A stretch of 64,000 nucleotides of DNA from Thermoplasmatales archaeon (GTDB taxonomy: Archaea > Thermoplasmatota > Thermoplasmata > Thermoplasmatales > Thermoplasmataceae), in the NCBI GenBank assembly GCA_016806715.1, contig CP060531.1, forward strand, positions 1,225,966 to 1,289,965, given 5' to 3'. The translations under genes were made by a program, and so were the position numbers. This document shows positions 53,492 through 61,864 of this stretch, piece after piece. Positions within the stretch are counted from its first letter, which is position 1; each line of letters opens with the position of its first letter. The notes beneath the pieces are model-generated. The model did no database searches, was not told where the DNA came from, and was given only the letters and a program-made list of their open reading frames with translations.

Positions 53492-55552
53492 TCAGGAACG
53501 GAACACTTTTACTTCCCTTTGCATCGACATGGCATCCTCAACGTTCCTTGGATTACCGGTAACGATTTCAATTGATGATCTATTTTTTACAAAGATAGGT
53601 ATCTTTGATATCGGCTTTTCCACGGAAATCCATTTAGGACCGTCAACGCGGGTTCTATCATAAAAATCTATCCATCTCCCCTCAGGCACATAGACAGACC
53701 TCTTCCCGGTTTCATTGAAAATTGGTGCTATCAGTAAATTATCGCCAAGCATGTACTGATCGTCAATGAACTGACATCCCGGGTCTTCCGGGAACTCCAA
53801 TATTAATGGCCTCACCAGTGGTTTCTTATCATCGATGGATTTTCTCGCTTCTGAAATTATGTATGGAATCAGGCCGTACCTTAGTCTAACAAGCTCTCCA
53901 AAAGCATCGACAATTTCTTCATCATAATTCCATGGCTCCCTCGGGGTTGTTCCATGGAGCTTGAAGTGCGAGAACATTGCCCCCATTGCCACCCATCTGA
54001 TATAAAGAATGCGATCGGGTCTTCCGGCAAACCCACCCGTATCAAATGCTGTGAAAAGTGTTCCGCTTATGCTTGCGGAGAGAGCAGAACGAAGAGCAGT
54101 CCTCATGCCCTCCCAAGTAGAACTGGAATCTCCTCCCCATTGTATGGGAAAGTTATGGCTCAGGACAGACCCGGATCTTCCCCAGACCATCCCTTTTCCC
54201 CTTGCCTTCTTGACGCCATTGAATGCTGACATTTGATACAGATCCCCCAGCAGGTTTCTAATAAGATATCCTGGATTTCCATTGGAGTCGATAGAATTTG
54301 TAGGGACCGTTTCTCCAAAATCCGTCATCACCGCATCAGCATTGGATCTCCTCATGAGATTCTCTATTAGACTGGAATATCGTTTAAAACAATCAGGGTT
54401 TGAAAAGTCAACCATTCCCCTGTCTGGTTTGTCTGGGTTCTTATCCTGATTTGGGACAATTGCAATATTGCCTTCTGCGTCTTCCAGAAGACATCCATCC
54501 ATTTCCTTCCCGATTTTCCCTTTAATGAGGACGTACGGGTTCACCCAGAGGCAGAGTTTCTTGCCTCGTTCATTTAGAAAATTTCCAAGATCTTCATCAT
54601 TTTTAAAGTTCGATCTATCCCATTGGAATTCACAGGCCTGTGTTACGCCCGGTATGTAATCCTGAAGCCACTGTGGATCCATGCTTATCACGTCAAGAGG
54701 CACTCTGCTTTTGTCAAATGCAGCAAGTATCTGGGATACCTCCTGGACAGACCTGTAGCCTATTCCTGCCCATCTGCTTACCCACATGCCAAAACTCCAG
54801 GCTGGAGGCATTTCCGGTACACCAAACATATTCAGGTACTCCGCCAGTGTCTGTGCAGGGGATCCAAATAAGATATAAACTGAGAACGAACTTGTGGGCA
54901 GTGTGATCATGTTGAGACCCTCCATTGTCTGCCCAAAATCGAACTTGATTGGAACGTACTCTGGAAATACCACTCCTATCCCGGCGTCAGTTAAGAAGAA
55001 TGGAACCCCCTTGTAAACTTCCTCGGCACCCAGACAGTAGTTGTCATGTGGAAAAGTGTAAATGGTCTTTCCAGACTTGTTGAACGTAGTAAAATTTTCT
55101 CCAAGGCCGTAGATGCCGTAGTTTGAGGGAAGCCTGAAGGAAACCCGGATCATATCTCCATTATCCGAAACAGTGATATTCTCGTAGAATTCGTCTCCTA
55201 AACTAAGGAATCCAAGCTGATCTCCTGGTGCAAATGGGGAAAAGACTGTCTCTTCTCCGCGCTTAACAGAAATAGAGAATTTTTCTCCCTTCTCTGGTAA
55301 AGAGACAGAAAATTCTTCCTTCTTCTCGCCATTTGGATCCTTATGCGGAACGGCAAGCCCCGTGAAAGTTTTCCCTGAATCAACGGACACCTTGATGGCA
55401 AGACCTTCAACCACTTTCACCTTAATTGACATCTTTGATGTCCTGTAAGTAGTGTTTTCACCTTCTTTTAAAATATCTTCTATGAACCCTGCACTCGAAA
55501 ATGACTCGTTCTCGAAAAATTTCTTTATTTCAAAATCCCTGAGATTGTTCAT
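53492..55552 (-). CDS. Glycoside hydrolase family 31 alpha-glycosidase (copy 1)
   Basis: A 686-residue GH31 enzyme. An N-terminal beta-sandwich precedes the barrel, which begins near PPAWSFGMWVSRWAG (about 250). The catalytic nucleophile is D411 in VMTDFGETVP, and the acid/base Asp is in WGGDSSSTWEGM; GMWVSRWAGIG contributes to the +1 pocket. GH31 members cleave alpha-glucosides or alpha-xylosides from the non-reducing end. No signal peptide, so substrate is taken up first, presumably by the adjacent ABC transporter. It is closely similar to the gene at 61865-63922. Confidence 0.93.
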   Translation of the reverse strand: MNNLRDFEIKKFFENESFSSAGFIEDILKEGENTTYRTSKMSIKVKVVEGLAIKVSVDSGKTFTGLAVPHKDPNGEKKEEFSVSLPEKGEKFSISVKRGEETVFSPFAPGDQLGFLSLGDEFYENITVSDNGDMIRVSFRLPSNYGIYGLGENFTTFNKSGKTIYTFPHDNYCLGAEEVYKGVPFFLTDAGIGVVFPEYVPIKFDFGQTMEGLNMITLPTSSFSVYILFGSPAQTLAEYLNMFGVPEMPPAWSFGMWVSRWAGIGYRSVQEVSQILAAFDKSRVPLDVISMDPQWLQDYIPGVTQACEFQWDRSNFKNDEDLGNFLNERGKKLCLWVNPYVLIKGKIGKEMDGCLLEDAEGNIAIVPNQDKNPDKPDRGMVDFSNPDCFKRYSSLIENLMRRSNADAVMTDFGETVPTNSIDSNGNPGYLIRNLLGDLYQMSAFNGVKKARGKGMVWGRSGSVLSHNFPIQWGGDSSSTWEGMRTALRSALSASISGTLFTAFDTGGFAGRPDRILYIRWVAMGAMFSHFKLHGTTPREPWNYDEEIVDAFGELVRLRYGLIPYIISEARKSIDDKKPLVRPLILEFPEDPGCQFIDDQYMLGDNLLIAPIFNETGKRSVYVPEGRWIDFYDRTRVDGPKWISVEKPISKIPIFVKNRSSIEIVTGNPRNVEDAMSMQREVKVFRS

Positions 55553-55645
55553 AAAACGGTAACATGACTTCTAATAAATTGATTTCTGACCAATAAAATA
55601 TTGGGTCAGCACAAGATTTTAGTACTTTTCCAACTTTCTGGCTTA

Positions 55646-57484
55646 TTGTTATCGAAAGAAGTTCCCATCCTTAAGATTCGTAAACTCAGTCTTGGTTATG
55701 ATAGTGACGCAGGGGTTGTTATAGCCATCGATAATTTATCATTAGATATTCCGAAGGGCAAGATCTCGTCTATAGTCGGTGAATCTGGATCAGGTAAATC
55801 AACACTTGCGAACGCAATAATGGGATTCGTTAAGTATCCTAATGTAAGGCTCTCAGGTTCCATCTACTTCCATGACGAGGATATTCTAACAATGGGAACT
55901 GTGCAGTTACGAAGAATGAGGATGGAGAAAATATCAGTAGTTCCTCAAGCAGCAATGAATTCTCTCAATCCTGTGATGAAGATCGGCGACGAAATTCATG
56001 ATATCATATCGGCCCATAAGAAAATGTCTCCTGAGGAAGAAAAAAAGATAGTATCTTCTGCGCTGGAAATGGTAGAGCTGCCAGATTATGTGCTAAATTC
56101 ATACCAGAATCAGATAAGCGGGGGAATGCGACAGAGAGTAATGATTGCGATTGCATCGATGCTAGACCCCGAGATCATGATTCTTGATGAACCTACCACT
56201 GGTCTCGACGTAATAGTTCAGAAGAACATACTTGACATAATAAAGAAAATAAACAAGAATAAGGGGACTACTGTAGTGCTGATCACCCATGACATTCCTG
56301 TAGCATTCTATCTCTCAGATTTTGCTTCCATAATTTACGCTGGTAAAGTGGTAGAAGATGGCAGGAAAGAGAGTATTTTCACGAACAGGCTTCATCCTTA
56401 TACTAACCTGCTTATCGGAAGTATTCCTTCTATGACCGGTAGCAGTGAAAGGCTCACCACAATACCCGGAGAAGTAAAACCATTAATGGAAAACCAGAAA
56501 CTCTGTTCCTTCATTGATAGATGCCCCTTTGCTATTGCGGAGTGCAGGTCAAACGAACTTGAAGATTATGAAGAGAAAGATGAGATGGTCAGGTGCCACA
56601 GGTACAACCCATCTCTGAAGGATAATTTCACCAAACAAAAAACAGAAGATAAAGGGAAGTCAGAATCAGGGTTCTCCAGCAATATCACTTCACGTTTCGC
56701 AGTTGTGGAAGATCACAGCATTGAATTAATTGATCTAAACAAGAACTACACTGTTGGAAGAGGATCAAAGGCACATGTTATTAATGCTCTTAAGGGTGTA
56801 AACATAAAGGTGGAGACTGGTAAGGTTGTTTCCCTTGTAGGGGCTTCAGGTAGTGGCAAGACAACGGTTGGAAAAATTATCCTTTTTGACGAGAGGGCAA
56901 CGTCAGGAAAGTATATCATTGATGGCAGGGATGTGACCCATGCCAAAGACCGTGAAGTAAAGAGGCTCCGCAGGACAGTGCAGATGATCTTCCAGGACCC
57001 ATTTTCTTCACTTAGTCCGATCCACAAAATTGGCTACCAGATAAAAAGACCTCTGCTGATCAACCATATGAGCGAAGCAAATGATGTGAAGGATAATATT
57101 CTTGGGATGCTGAATCTCGTTGGCCTCAGGCCTGCTGAAAGTTTTTTTGATAAATTTCCCCATGAACTATCAGGCGGACAGAGGCAGCGGGTGAGCATTG
57201 CAAAGGCTTTGTCTGTCGGTGCAAGGATACTAGTTGCTGACGAACCTGTTTCCATGCTAGATGCCTCGGTTCGAGCTGAAATACTTAACCTCTTATCCGA
57301 CCTGAAGAATAGGCTCAAGATAGGAATACTTTACATAACACATGATCTTTCTACTGTCAGATACGTAGCTGATCATATCTATGTAATGAATGCAGGCATG
57401 GTCGAGGAAGAGGGAAACTGGGTTCAGATTGCAAACAATCCTTCTAAAGAATACACAAAAAAACTTCTGGATTCTGTTGTTTAA
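55646..57484 (+). CDS. Fused double ATPase of an Opp/Dpp-type ABC transporter
   Basis: About 612 residues from TTG 55646; TTG 55601 is possible. Two nucleotide-binding domains in one chain, with Walker A GESGSGKSTLANAI and GASGSGKTTVGKII, signatures ISGGMRQRVMIA and LSGGQRQRVSIA, and Walker B MILDEPTTGLD and LVADEPVSMLD. Between them a C-x(6)-C-P-x(5)-C...C tail (LCSFIDRCPFAIAEC, MVRCHRY) is the Opp/Dpp cysteine region that can bind 4Fe-4S. It is thus a fusion of DppD- and DppF-like subunits. Tail-to-tail with the permease genes by a 4-base overlap. Confidence 0.93.
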   Translation: MLSKEVPILKIRKLSLGYDSDAGVVIAIDNLSLDIPKGKISSIVGESGSGKSTLANAIMGFVKYPNVRLSGSIYFHDEDILTMGTVQLRRMRMEKISVVPQAAMNSLNPVMKIGDEIHDIISAHKKMSPEEEKKIVSSALEMVELPDYVLNSYQNQISGGMRQRVMIAIASMLDPEIMILDEPTTGLDVIVQKNILDIIKKINKNKGTTVVLITHDIPVAFYLSDFASIIYAGKVVEDGRKESIFTNRLHPYTNLLIGSIPSMTGSSERLTTIPGEVKPLMENQKLCSFIDRCPFAIAECRSNELEDYEEKDEMVRCHRYNPSLKDNFTKQKTEDKGKSESGFSSNITSRFAVVEDHSIELIDLNKNYTVGRGSKAHVINALKGVNIKVETGKVVSLVGASGSGKTTVGKIILFDERATSGKYIIDGRDVTHAKDREVKRLRRTVQMIFQDPFSSLSPIHKIGYQIKRPLLINHMSEANDVKDNILGMLNLVGLRPAESFFDKFPHELSGGQRQRVSIAKALSVGARILVADEPVSMLDASVRAEILNLLSDLKNRLKIGILYITHDLSTVRYVADHIYVMNAGMVEEEGNWVQIANNPSKEYTKKLLDSVV

Positions 57485-58467
57485 GGATTTTCTTCCTCGG
57501 GTTCGCTAAACATTACAGAAACTGATTTGGTCTTTGTATATTTTTTTGCATTTCTGTAAGTTCTAAGACTTGGATTTGCTATGGTATCCAGTCCAAGGCT
57601 AATCAGGCCGAATCCAACTCCGATTATGGCTATTGTAAGCCCTGGAGGAATAAACCACCACCACTCACCAAGGAGGATGGCGCTGTAATTGTTTGCAAAA
57701 TAAAGGATTGATCCCAATGAAATTATGCTTTCGTTTCCCAAGCCGAGGAATAGCAGGCTTGTCTCAAGCAAAATTGCAAAAATTATTAGGTTCGTGAAAA
57801 CGTATCCGATATATGAGAGGAGGGATGGCAGAACCTCCCTGAAAATTATTCTAAAATCTGACTCTCCAGTATGCTTTATGAATCTAATATAATCCCTGCC
57901 AGCAATAGACATCGCCTGTGCCCTGATTGTCCTTGCTCCAAATGCCCAACCTGTTACTATGATCACTATGGCAAGCGATAAGACCCCCAGGTTACTGTGG
58001 GATGCTTCTAAACCAGACGATATAACTATCGCAAGGGGAAGGCCAGGTATAAGGAGGAAAACGTTTATGAAGAAAGCGAGAACTTCGTTCTTAATTCCCG
58101 AGAAGTATCCGCCAAATAACCCAACAACTACCGCTACCAGTAGTGCCAGTGCTGCGCCTACCAACGCTATCTCCAGAGTAGGAATTATGCTTACCATGTA
58201 ATCTGAAAGTATGTCGTTTCCAAAGAAATTAGTTCCTAGCAAATGAGTGCTGGAAGGTGGAAGATTTGACGCGAATGACGCATTAGGGTTATACGGAGGA
58301 AAAAAATATCCGTAAATTGAGAAGACAAACACGGCTATAATTATTATTGATCCTACGAAGAGGTATTTATTGGAAATAAACGTTCTAATGCCATTCGATC
58401 TGGATGAACCTTTCACTTGCTCATGGATAATCTCTATAATTTCACCATTACCATTGTTCGAATCCAT
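57481..58467 (-). CDS. ABC transporter permease, DppC/OppC-like
   Basis: A 328-residue permease with a charged N-terminus (about 1-30), a first span near 34-54, the external segment GTNFFGNDILSDYMVSII and the EAA-type loop AMSIAGRDYIRFIKHTGESDFRIIFREVLPSLL typical of DppC. About six spans. It works with the second permease, the fused ATPase and the binding protein. Its stop overlaps the ATPase stop on the other strand. It follows the partner permease by two bases. Confidence 0.92.
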   Translation of the reverse strand: MDSNNGNGEIIEIIHEQVKGSSRSNGIRTFISNKYLFVGSIIIIAVFVFSIYGYFFPPYNPNASFASNLPPSSTHLLGTNFFGNDILSDYMVSIIPTLEIALVGAALALLVAVVVGLFGGYFSGIKNEVLAFFINVFLLIPGLPLAIVISSGLEASHSNLGVLSLAIVIIVTGWAFGARTIRAQAMSIAGRDYIRFIKHTGESDFRIIFREVLPSLLSYIGYVFTNLIIFAILLETSLLFLGLGNESIISLGSILYFANNYSAILLGEWWWFIPPGLTIAIIGVGFGLISLGLDTIANPSLRTYRNAKKYTKTKSVSVMFSEPEEENP

Positions 58468-58469
58468 GA

Positions 58470-59387
58470 CTATACCTCCCTTATTCTTGGATCCATCCTG
58501 TAGTAGAGGAGATCCATTATGAAATTGGCAATGAGCACCGCGATGATTATTAGCAAAAACGCAGTTTCCAAAACCGGGAAATCCTCATTTATCACTGCAT
58601 TGTAGATATCATACCCCAGCCCTGGGTATGAGAATACCATCTCTACTAGGATCCCTCCGCTAATGACATTGCCGAGACTAAGCGCAAAGCCTGTAAGATT
58701 TGGCAGGATTGCGTTTTTCTTTGAGTACTGCACAATTTTTTGCCGTCTAAGGCCTGCCATCTCGGCATACTTAAGGTAATCCTCATTTAGTGTCGCAATG
58801 GTATTATTTCTCATCCCAAGATACCATGAACCATACGAGGCTATGATCAGAGTGGCAAGAGGGAGGATAATATGAGTAACCACTGACCCAAAATATGCGA
58901 GCGAATAAGTAGGAAGAAAATGATTATAGGCGTATGCCTCTGGAAAAATATGGAATTGTATTGCAAAGATAAAAAGAAACACCAGAGCCATCCAGAAATA
59001 GGGGAATGAATACAGAAACAGGGCGAGGACCGAATTAACACTGTCTCTGGTGGAACCGCGCTTATGAGCCGACAAGAGTCCAAGATAGTTTCCCAAGTAG
59101 AAGCTGATCACGAGCGCAAGTCCAAAAAGGAGTATCGTCCAGCCTATACTCTGAATGATTATTGTAATCACCTTTGTCGGATAATACTGGAGCGAGGTCC
59201 CAAAATTACCTTGGAATATATGAACAACGAATTGCCAGAACTGTATTATCAGAGGTCCCTTGGTATAACCCAGAGAAGCCTGCAAAGACGCTATTTGTTG
59301 CGGGGTTAGGCTCGCACTCTGCTGTAATGTGCCTATCACTGCGTCAACAGGATTACCGGGCATTAAATGTGGAATTAGAAAATCCAA
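58470..59387 (-). CDS. ABC transporter permease, DppB/OppB-like, start disturbed
   Basis: The annotated frame from TTG 59387 (305 residues) starts inside the first membrane span. The same frame continues upstream to a TGA as KYIIRKSIFYFFSFWFILFL, exactly the conserved DppB N-terminus, but offers no ATG/GTG/TTG start. A TTG at 59457 downstream of GAGGAG would supply the start if one base of the CCC at 59446-59448 were skipped. The EAA loop is NEDYLKYAEMAGLRRQKIVQYS. Either a one-base sequencing/assembly error, a real frameshift or a non-canonical start. The rest is an ordinary DppB. Confidence 0.8.
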   Translation of the reverse strand: MDFLIPHLMPGNPVDAVIGTLQQSASLTPQQIASLQASLGYTKGPLIIQFWQFVVHIFQGNFGTSLQYYPTKVITIIIQSIGWTILLFGLALVISFYLGNYLGLLSAHKRGSTRDSVNSVLALFLYSFPYFWMALVFLFIFAIQFHIFPEAYAYNHFLPTYSLAYFGSVVTHIILPLATLIIASYGSWYLGMRNNTIATLNEDYLKYAEMAGLRRQKIVQYSKKNAILPNLTGFALSLGNVISGGILVEMVFSYPGLGYDIYNAVINEDFPVLETAFLLIIIAVLIANFIMDLLYYRMDPRIREV

Positions 59388-59459
59388 GAAAAGAATGAAC
59401 CAAAATGAAAAAAAATAAAAAATAGATTTTCTAATGATATATTTCGGGATCGTTCAAAC

Positions 59460-61283
59460 CTACTCCTCTTTAGTCCTGTTTCTCCTCAGTGCCACCACAG
59501 CTACCCCGGCGATAATTACCACAGCTACCACTCCTATTATCACATAATCTGTGAGAGAGAGTCCTGTTGGGGAAGTAGAGGTTGTGGAGTAAATATGCGT
59601 CAATGGAACAGCAATCGATATCAAGCCGTAGGTATTGGAATATAAAGCATCTTTAAACGTTGTCTGGTTAACTCCAGCATAACCGTAGGTATTAAACTCG
59701 TTCTGCGAGATCGATTCAGCTACCGGTATAGCGGGTGTATCATTAAGCAGGATACTGAGGGCAGCCTGGATGTACTGTCTCTGGCCATCGAGGGTTGTCT
59801 GGTTAGCTGCCTTCTGCAAATCTTTTGTAACATTTGTGTTGTTATACCTGGAATAGTCACCTGTCGCGGAGGTCCCGATAGGCTTGAGGTATGTGCTAGA
59901 GAAACCTGTTTGAAGAGCTCCTATGGGATTGATTGTGCTAGGAAGGAAACCCATTCCCATGCTGTAATTACCGCTATAGATGTTAGAATAGAAGATCGCA
60001 CCACTCGGAGTATACACACTAGCGTCGATACCGAAGCTTTTAAATTCAGTTGATATAGTATTCAGGTTAGCTACTACGTTTGAGGCCGCCCCGTTTCCAG
60101 ACAATGTTACTTTAACTTCCGTATTATTATTTTTATATTGCCAGTAACCATTACTTCCCTTCGTAAAGCCTGCCTGCTCCATAAGGCTAGTCGCTTTTGT
60201 TAAGTTAAGGTTATAGTATGAACCATTCGGGTACTGGGTGACAAATGATGGAGAAAGATAATTACTGAGCGCAGGCTCAACAAAGTTCGCTGCTGGGGGC
60301 TGCAGTGACTCGTTTGACAGTACATTCCTGTTGAGAACGTATGCCATAGCAGTTCTGACTAGTGACATGTTCAAGGGCCATGCGTGGGTGTTAATCCATA
60401 GCATTAGAAAACCGGATGGTGGATAGAAATAAAAGTGATTTGGACTCTGTCCTGCCCAAGTAGGTGCAGCTGCATCGAATCCACCAGAGAACCAGTTAAT
60501 GTTGCCGCTAGAAAGAGCATTAGTTTCTGCAGTTACACTCGGGTAGGAAGGTATTATCAGGGTGCTAATATGGGACCCTGTGTAGTAGTAGTGTGAGTTC
60601 CAAGAAAGCTCGAATTGGCTTGCTGTGATAGATTGTGCGACAAAAGGCCCAGTTCCTATAGGATCGGTAAGGGTAAGGCCATATGGATCAGACACATTTC
60701 TAAATTGGTTGGGATAGACAATTGGTTGTGACATTATGGCGTAAAGATTTGTATAGGCTGTGGTAGTTAAATAGAATGAAACCTGATCCACTCCAGTCTG
60801 GTTTATAGAAGATATGAAACTAGTCAATTCCTGAAAGTCGATATTAGGGTGACTCATGATGTAGTTAAACGAAAAGAGAACGTCTGATGGGCCGAACGAC
60901 GCTCCATTACTGTATTCCACATTGCTTCTCAACGTGAATGTAATGTTTGTTAGATTGGAACTATAGGAATAACTGGTAGCAAGCGCGGGGCTCGGAGCCT
61001 CACCATTCATTAGATACATCAGGGGTTGGTATACCAATGATATGGCTGTGGTTTCATAAGGTTCTGACGCTATCCCACTAAAAGGGTTCAGATTTGGAGT
61101 GAACGATCCATAGCTGTCAACAGCTAGATAAAACACTGATGTGTTGCTCGTGACATTCGTTCCAGCGAAGGAAGAATAAAGTGGCTCACTACTTGCGCTT
61201 GTTCCAAGTGGAACAATTGCCATCAAAACCGACATAACGGCGATTAATAGAACAACAACTCTCTTAGATAACCAACCTTTCAT
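59460..61283 (-). CDS. ABC substrate-binding protein, SBP family 5, membrane-anchored
   Basis: 607 residues. The signal peptide (about 1-30) is KRVVVLLIAVMSVLMAIVPLG. The body has the family-5 layout with NLNPFSGIASEPYETTAI near the N-terminus and the ligand-binding EFSFNYIMSH-type region. A Ser/Thr-rich stalk (TSTSPTG) and C-terminal span with RRNRTKEE anchor it in the membrane, as in archaea. The family binds peptides or, in archaea, often oligosaccharides; the flanking GH31 enzymes favour sugars. It is the first gene of the leftward permease run. Confidence 0.93.
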   Translation of the reverse strand: MKGWLSKRVVVLLIAVMSVLMAIVPLGTSASSEPLYSSFAGTNVTSNTSVFYLAVDSYGSFTPNLNPFSGIASEPYETTAISLVYQPLMYLMNGEAPSPALATSYSYSSNLTNITFTLRSNVEYSNGASFGPSDVLFSFNYIMSHPNIDFQELTSFISSINQTGVDQVSFYLTTTAYTNLYAIMSQPIVYPNQFRNVSDPYGLTLTDPIGTGPFVAQSITASQFELSWNSHYYYTGSHISTLIIPSYPSVTAETNALSSGNINWFSGGFDAAAPTWAGQSPNHFYFYPPSGFLMLWINTHAWPLNMSLVRTAMAYVLNRNVLSNESLQPPAANFVEPALSNYLSPSFVTQYPNGSYYNLNLTKATSLMEQAGFTKGSNGYWQYKNNNTEVKVTLSGNGAASNVVANLNTISTEFKSFGIDASVYTPSGAIFYSNIYSGNYSMGMGFLPSTINPIGALQTGFSSTYLKPIGTSATGDYSRYNNTNVTKDLQKAANQTTLDGQRQYIQAALSILLNDTPAIPVAESISQNEFNTYGYAGVNQTTFKDALYSNTYGLISIAVPLTHIYSTTSTSPTGLSLTDYVIIGVVAVVIIAGVAVVALRRNRTKEE

Positions 61284-61380
61284 AACGTGCCATAATTATT
61301 TTATTAATGAATCTTTGCATTTATAGAGACTGCTAAATAGTATTTGAAATTCTGGTATTTTAACCTTTATTACCGCAATC

Positions 61381-61410
61381 ATGAAATATCATGAATGCAT
61401 CATATTTCAT
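61381..61410. promoter_or_regulatory. Near-perfect 30-bp palindrome, candidate operator
   Basis: ATGAAATAT at 61381-61389 and ATATTTCAT at 61402-61410 are exact complements, with a further ATG/CAT inside and only one mismatched pair (C/C). It lies about 100 bases upstream of the binding-protein start and overlaps the beginning of the transposase fragment, so it could be a regulator site for the sugar locus or an element end. Confidence 0.5.
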
Positions 61411-61738
61411 GCGGATACACCGGATTCCAGGAATCAAGAGGGTTGTGATCACAACCAATCTTGATGATTATTCCAGTGATGGTCCATCATCTCCATTGAA
61501 GATTGATGAACAGCCCACCGGCATAAGGTTCCTGACAGATGGGGCACCGATCCTGCACTATTCATCTTCCCTCCGCCCCAGATGCATGTCACGCAATATA
61601 TCCAGGAACGGCGCATATATCCGTGATGTGCATGGTCATAATGTAAGGATCCAGAAATACATCTGCAGGGACTGTTCACATTCCTTTGGGGCAGGCCTCC
61701 TGGATATGGTTACAGGAAGCACATTCTTGACGACCTGA
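61391..61738 (+). pseudogene. Transposase N-terminal fragment with zinc-finger-like motif
   Basis: A 115-residue frame. Its second half (LRPRCMSRNISRNGAYIRDVHG, then IQKYICRDCSHSFG) resembles the N-terminal C-x2-C...C-x2-C zinc finger of archaeal DDE transposases, where the text normally reads C-P-x-C-x-S-x-x-x-x-R-N-G. One Cys of the first pair appears lost. No catalytic domain follows before the next gene, so this is a truncated remnant between the ABC operon and the second GH31 gene. Confidence 0.5.
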
Positions 61739-61864
61739 GGTAGAAAAAATCAGATACGTGTAATGTCACGGTATTCCATACAAATATATAAATTTCTGAA
61801 TAATTATCTAGGGATTCGCTGATTAATTACCAATATTTTAATATTGTAAAATCTTTCTTCGTCG

